Made by a program: the position numbers and the translations under genes
NCBI GenBank assembly: GCA_020631295.1
Contig: JAHDHN010000018.1
Coordinates: 1 to 19,939, forward strand
Reading direction: 5' to 3'
Origin: Rickettsiales bacterium
GTDB lineage: Bacteria > Pseudomonadota > Alphaproteobacteria > Rickettsiales > UBA8987
DNA length: 19,939 bases
Part shown: in pieces, positions 18,001 to 19,939 of the stretch
Numbering within the stretch: the stretch's first letter is position 1
Layout of the letters: each line of letters begins with the position of its first letter
The notes under the pieces: generated by a model
Database searches by the model: none
What the model saw: the letters and a program-made list of their open reading frames with translations, nothing else
What the model was told of the DNA's origin: nothing

Positions 18001-18607
18001 AAATCTCAGTCTCATCAAATACATCATTATTACCATAGGCGCGAATGCGGTAGCCTGCATGAGGTAATCCTTCTGCCACAAGCTGTGATAAATCAAACGC
18101 AAACGCCTTGTCTTTTGTTTCCGACACACCTTGACTAAAGGCTGTTGTACCTTTCACCGGACGACCATTCTGATCCACCAGTACCACACTATAATCACGA
18201 ATAAAGCTGGGATAATTGCTATAAGGCAGAATATGTAAAACACCCTGCTTATCCACATGCGACATTTTGCCCAATGCACGCTCTGCCACCTTTGCATTAA
18301 AGCGTAGTGAAATATCCGCCGCATGCATCATAAGATCTGCCAAGCGGTCTTCATTACTGAGCGTTTCATCACCCTCTTTTGCCGCAAGTATATCGGGTCG
18401 CTCCACATTATCTGCTGGCTTGCGTACAACGTTATTATTATGACGTGCCCAACTTCTTTTCGCTATATGTGATGTGTCTAAACGTTCTTTTACTGCCTTA
18501 TTGTTACAACATGGCTCTACAATTAAGCCCAAATGATCTGCTGCTATTACAATAGGAGTAAGCGCAAGGCATGATACACTTGCAAGTACTAGATGTCTTA
18601 TATGCAT
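15062..18607 (-). CDS. Outer-membrane beta-barrel partner of the giant protein
   Basis: An 1181-residue exported protein with a signal peptide (1-23, ...TPIVIAA). The mature N terminus carries two adjacent cysteines (C33, C34), which appear to be its only ones. Two periplasmic-type beta-sandwich segments follow (about 131-215 with VVLVDQNGRPVKG; about 231-290 with IEVSGGTITVEGSGVKP). The central part (306-570) has RYYPVYGDD, APTQGK, GSEKVRMEIRDRHSG and DVDYLQGRILL, a pattern I recall from large barrels encoded beside DUF11/OmpA giants in other proteobacteria; this is recollection, not a search. From about 585 to the end, alternating hydrophobic/polar strands with Gly/Asp/Asn turns repeat, and the last strand ends WFVNLHSKF with terminal Phe, the classical BAM-recognised signature. 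It is first in the operon, with AGGAGG five bases before the ATG (18605-18607). Its role could be to export, dock or cap the giant partner. Plain porin activity is less likely. Confidence 0.85.
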   Translation of the reverse strand: MHIRHLVLASVSCLALTPIVIAADHLGLIVEPCCNNKAVKERLDTSHIAKRSWARHNNNVVRKPADNVERPDILAAKEGDETLSNEDRLADLMMHAADISLRFNAKVAERALGKMSHVDKQGVLHILPYSNYPSFIRDYSVVLVDQNGRPVKGTTAFSQGVSETKDKAFAFDLSQLVAEGLPHAGYRIRAYGNNDVFDETEIFAFPEATDDPKKQSSYTGYGINHLEKSRIEVSGGTITVEGSGVKPNSMVEVLGSHIPADARGNFAAELVVPNGRTVVEIRYADKTDKERYYVRPVTIKENDVFFFAVGDLTYGQNDFAGPLSVQSANPDEFEEEYLHGRAAFYLKGKVLGKYLLTAMADTGEGKLDDIFKEFDEKDPRALIRRIDADRYYPVYGDDSSIEETAPTQGKMYAKIARGTSYAMWGSFETGILHDDFSHINRSLYGAKLHYEAKDTTAYGEAQTVVTGFVADPGTFATRDEFRGTGGSVYFLNYQDITVGSEKVRMEIRDRHSGIVRYVRDLVYGQDYDVDYLQGRILLHEVLPSTASDGDVISTSGAEYGDPIIMVVDYETTPVGTSIDDNHIAGGSAQTWLNDHVLVGATASHENVKGGINNTLYSANATLRHTPQTYIKGSYTISEGNSGELRQSIDGGYNNAAQAVVSGADEAKGYLFEAAVDFSDLNGAMAGNATAYMRHREAGFAAQGYATATDIDQYGGAVLLGKEKGFSATLEADIIESGNTHKAERYLGELGYTADHAFGKVGLGLEKDNSGKELTNIGGRVGVSFNAGNSAYVFGQYTIDSKGNISDNHRVGVGGNIHVTDNVALGGEVAINQENDMTARVSLDYEYDAHSDYYLAYDLSSDKNNFGSGFDGLIGNTTSTSGALVVGGRKRYGSNLSVYGEEKLHHGNGNDGLTHTYGVDFTPWSDVTVGANIEVGEVNNIKRDAYSATIGYGTQDTHISLAGEYRKEEDAGNFEREVYVARANLRNEINDEFTLIGRGNLAFSDNNSTIDEGEFAEAAIGVAYRPKDNDRLNLLGKYTYHYDLATQPQIDSETAADYRQKVHIASIDATLDVTDHLTLGGKYGYKKGEVDFGSGWIDTSTHLGVLRADVHVVHNWDAMLEGRMLHQEESDTTRLGALAGLYRHMNDKIKLGGGYSWSEFDDDITNVNLNNEGWFVNLHSKF

Positions 18608-18612
18608 AACAC

Positions 18613-18618
18613 CCTCCT
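18613..18618 (-). promoter_or_regulatory. Strong ribosome-binding site of the barrel gene
   Basis: AGGAGG on the minus strand lies five bases before ATG 18607-18605, fixing this start. It is the best Shine-Dalgarno match in the window. Confidence 0.85.
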
Positions 18619-18722
18619 AGTAGCCTTCAATTTATTCTTCTTATTCCTGCCAAAATAGGTCTAACCACGGAGGAAAAATAAAATAGTTAAGGCATTAAAA
18701 ATTAACCCTTAGGATGACGTAT

Positions 18723-18750
18723 AACATATCAATCGTTAAGAAACCGTTAA
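18723..18750 (-). promoter_or_regulatory. Candidate CtrA-type box and promoter of the barrel/giant-protein operon
   Basis: Bases 18736-18750 form TTAA-N7-TTAA, the consensus of the alphaproteobacterial cell-cycle regulator CtrA. On the minus strand TTAACG (18750-18745) could be a -35, followed after 16 nt by TATGTT (18728-18723) as -10, so the box would cover the -35 as in CtrA-activated promoters. An alternative -10, TATAAT (18762-18757), would place the box near +1 and imply repression. The remaining A/T-rich leader (18619-18722) has more TTAA words but no second N7-spaced pair. Confidence 0.4.
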
Positions 18751-18795
18751 TTAGACATTATATATCAACAGTTTACCGTATAATCTGCGGAAGGG

Positions 18796-19037
18796 GGGTC
18801 AAGTACTGCTTATAGTTGTCATTTAGTTTTTATGCTTTCTGTTGATAGATTTGCTGTGGTGTTTTGTATTTGAGAGCTGTGTGTGGTCTGACGTTATTGT
18901 ATAGATTTATTGCATTATGGATGATCTGGTCCATGTCTGTCCAGTTTGTGAATGACTGCTTAAGATTGAACTCATGTTTTAAGATACCGTTGCTCTTAAG
19001 ACAAAATTACATGACAACCATAATCAGTACAGGACCC
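18796..19037 (-). mobile_element. Internally deleted IS3-family element, right copy (242 bp)
   Basis: This is the inverted second copy of the element at 3527-3767: same length plus one terminal base, identical except one internal substitution. Ends are GGGTCAAGTACTGC on the inner side and, on the reverse strand, GGGTCCTGTACTGA on the outer side. Its outer end is one base from the rlmB stop codon. Flanks show no direct duplication (AAGGG inside, TCTAA outside). Confidence 0.85.
18830..19006 (-). pseudogene. IS3-family transposase, C-terminal remnant (right copy)
   Basis: It has the same 56-codon remnant as the left copy, including NGILKHEF and NVRPHTALKY, reading towards the operon. It lacks the first two DDE residues and the DNA-binding part, so it is inactive by itself. 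The shared sequence could still allow homologous recombination with the left copy. Confidence 0.85.
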
Positions 19038-19038
19038 T

Positions 19039-19764
19039 CTAAGCTAGCAACGAAAAATGATACATCGCCAGGGCGGCGGAGACTGACGCGTTGTAGCTTT
19101 CCAGCGCTGAGTGCATGGGCAGTTTGACCGTGTAATCGCATGCATTGCGGGTGCTGTGGCGCAGGCCTTCGCCCTCGCTGCCCACCGCCAGCAATAATTG
19201 TTCTGGCTGGTCTTGCATCTCTGTCAGCGCCTTGTCTGCATAGCCGTCCAGCCCTACACTCCAAAAACCAGCCTCTTTAAGCTGAGCAATCGCGCGTGTT
19301 AGATTGGTAACATAGCATACCGGCAAATGTTCCCACGCGCCGCTGGACGTTTTTAAGATAGTGGCATTTTCTGCCGGCGCATGCCGCGTTTGCAGCAGCA
19401 TGGCATCAAAGCCAAGGCCCAGGGCAGAGCGTGCAATCGCACCAATATTATGCGGGTCGGTGATTTGATCGCAGATGATAATGCGCTGATAGGTTTTTAG
19501 CTGCATTAAGCTGGCTGTAGGCAAAGGAGAGACCAAACAAGCCAGCCCCTGATGCACCGCCTGCTTGCCCACCGCCGCCTGCATCTCTGCCGAATTGGCC
19601 TGTTTCACTTTAGAATAAAGCGGCAGCACAGCCTCATAATGACCAGCGCTGGCCAGCACCTGATGGATCTGCCGCTTGGGGTTCTGCAGCACAGAATAGA
19701 CGGCATGGGTGCCATATACCCAATAGCGGTTTAAATCTTTTTTGTGGTGAGTGCGACGTTGCAT
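19039..19764 (-). CDS. rlmB: 23S rRNA (guanosine-2251-2'-O)-methyltransferase RlmB (SpoU/TrmH family)
   Basis: The product is 241 residues from ATG 19764 (a TTG six bases upstream would give 243). It has an N-terminal SpoU substrate-binding domain (YWVYGTHAVYSVLQNPKRQI) and a C-terminal knotted SPOUT domain with motif 1 DPHNIGAIARSALGLG, motif 2 LLAVGSEGEGLR and motif 3 LPMHSALESYNASVSAA. Family knowledge: it uses SAM to 2'-O-methylate G2251 in the 23S rRNA P loop. No clear Shine-Dalgarno precedes either start; ATG is preferred because the first residues MQRRTHHKK are the usual basic tail. The protein ends SLLA at TAG 19041-19039, one base from the right IS copy, so the last few codons may have been altered by the insertion, although motif 3 and the final helix are intact. 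Confidence 0.93.
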   Translation of the reverse strand: MQRRTHHKKDLNRYWVYGTHAVYSVLQNPKRQIHQVLASAGHYEAVLPLYSKVKQANSAEMQAAVGKQAVHQGLACLVSPLPTASLMQLKTYQRIIICDQITDPHNIGAIARSALGLGFDAMLLQTRHAPAENATILKTSSGAWEHLPVCYVTNLTRAIAQLKEAGFWSVGLDGYADKALTEMQDQPEQLLLAVGSEGEGLRHSTRNACDYTVKLPMHSALESYNASVSAALAMYHFSLLA

Positions 19765-19792
19765 TGACAAACACGTAACGGTTGGTTAGATA
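19764..19792 (+). promoter_or_regulatory. sigma70-type promoter of tRNA-Tyr
   Basis: TTGACA (19764-19769), 17-nt spacer, TAGATA (19787-19792): a near-consensus pair about 46 bases before the tRNA. The -35 begins at the same base pair as the first base of the divergent rlmB ATG. The leader carries a 7-bp hairpin (GCAAGAT 19807-19813, ATCTTGC 19820-19826), perhaps a processing signal. Confidence 0.75.
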
Positions 19793-19838
19793 CGCCCTTC
19801 CTTAGCGCAAGATATATGCATCTTGCAATCGTTCATCT

Positions 19839-19924
19839 GGAGGGATGGCCGAGTGGTTAAAGGCAGCAGACTGTAAATCTGCCCGCGTAAGCGTACGTTG
19901 GTTCGAATCCAGCTCCCTCCACCA
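19839..19924 (+). tRNA. tRNA-Tyr (anticodon GTA)
   Basis: An 86-nt class II tRNA with encoded CCA: acceptor GGAGGGA/TCCCTCC, anticodon stem-loop CAGACTGTAAATCTG with GTA, a long variable arm (CCCGCGTAAGCGTACG region) and T loop TTCGAAT. The long variable arm with GTA identifies tRNA-Tyr. Only 15 bases remain after it in the window, with no terminator, so further genes probably follow in the same transcript. Confidence 0.95.
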
Positions 19925-19939
19925 TTTTAGAGTTCAATA

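Noticed and set aside
18566..18577. Possible lipobox at Cys13 (LASVSC) of the barrel protein
   Set aside because: It lacks Leu at -3, lies too early in the signal peptide, and a better signal peptidase I site follows at residue 23.
3520..19045. Target-site duplications for the two IS copies or for the whole segment
   Set aside because: Flanks of each copy, outer flanks together and flanks as expected after inversion were compared; none match beyond chance.

Overview
The window looks like chromosomal DNA of an alphaproteobacterium of moderate GC content. Three things point there: rlmB reads away from a tRNA-Tyr gene, a pairing I recall as typical of that class; a CtrA-type box (TTAA-N7-TTAA) lies upstream of the largest operon; and an MHYT-type hybrid histidine kinase is present. 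I cannot place the organism below class level from this sequence.

Layout. The left edge (1-419, minus) holds a broken sialate O-acetylesterase-like (SASA) gene running off the window. Next is a complete MHYT-domain hybrid sensor kinase with two receiver domains (547-2982, minus). The 2983-3286 gap has no gene but contains nested inverted repeats and the terminator of tRNA-Thr(TGT) (3287-3362, minus). A 3' gene fragment follows (3424-3526), cut by a 241-bp internally deleted IS3-family element (3527-3767).

The core (3842-18607) is a two-gene minus-strand operon. The first gene encodes an 1181-residue exported protein with a predicted C-terminal outer-membrane beta-barrel ending in Phe. Twelve bases later comes a gene for a 3735-residue exported protein. 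It has a cysteine-containing N-terminal region, DUF11-type Ig-like modules, a GEVED-like domain, ten tandem ~155-200-residue Ig-like repeats separated by Asp-rich linkers, CNA-B/SdrD-B-like modules, and a C-terminal OmpA-like peptidoglycan-binding domain. The likely reading is a giant surface or envelope fibre plus a dedicated outer-membrane partner. Its promoter region contains the CtrA-type box.

A second copy of the deleted IS element (18796-19037), 99.6% identical and inverted relative to the first, closes the right side. The operon therefore sits in a ~15.5-kb segment bounded by inverted IS derivatives between two tRNA/housekeeping neighbourhoods. The right edge has rlmB (23S rRNA Gm2251 methyltransferase, minus) and, divergent from it, tRNA-Tyr(GTA) with a strong sigma70-type promoter whose -35 box abuts the rlmB start codon.

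Most worth a second look: the giant fibre/barrel pair with a Lys...Asp...Asn pattern in every Ig-like module (possible isopeptide bonds), regular acidic linkers, CX8C loops in three linkers, and the matching IS-derived ends.
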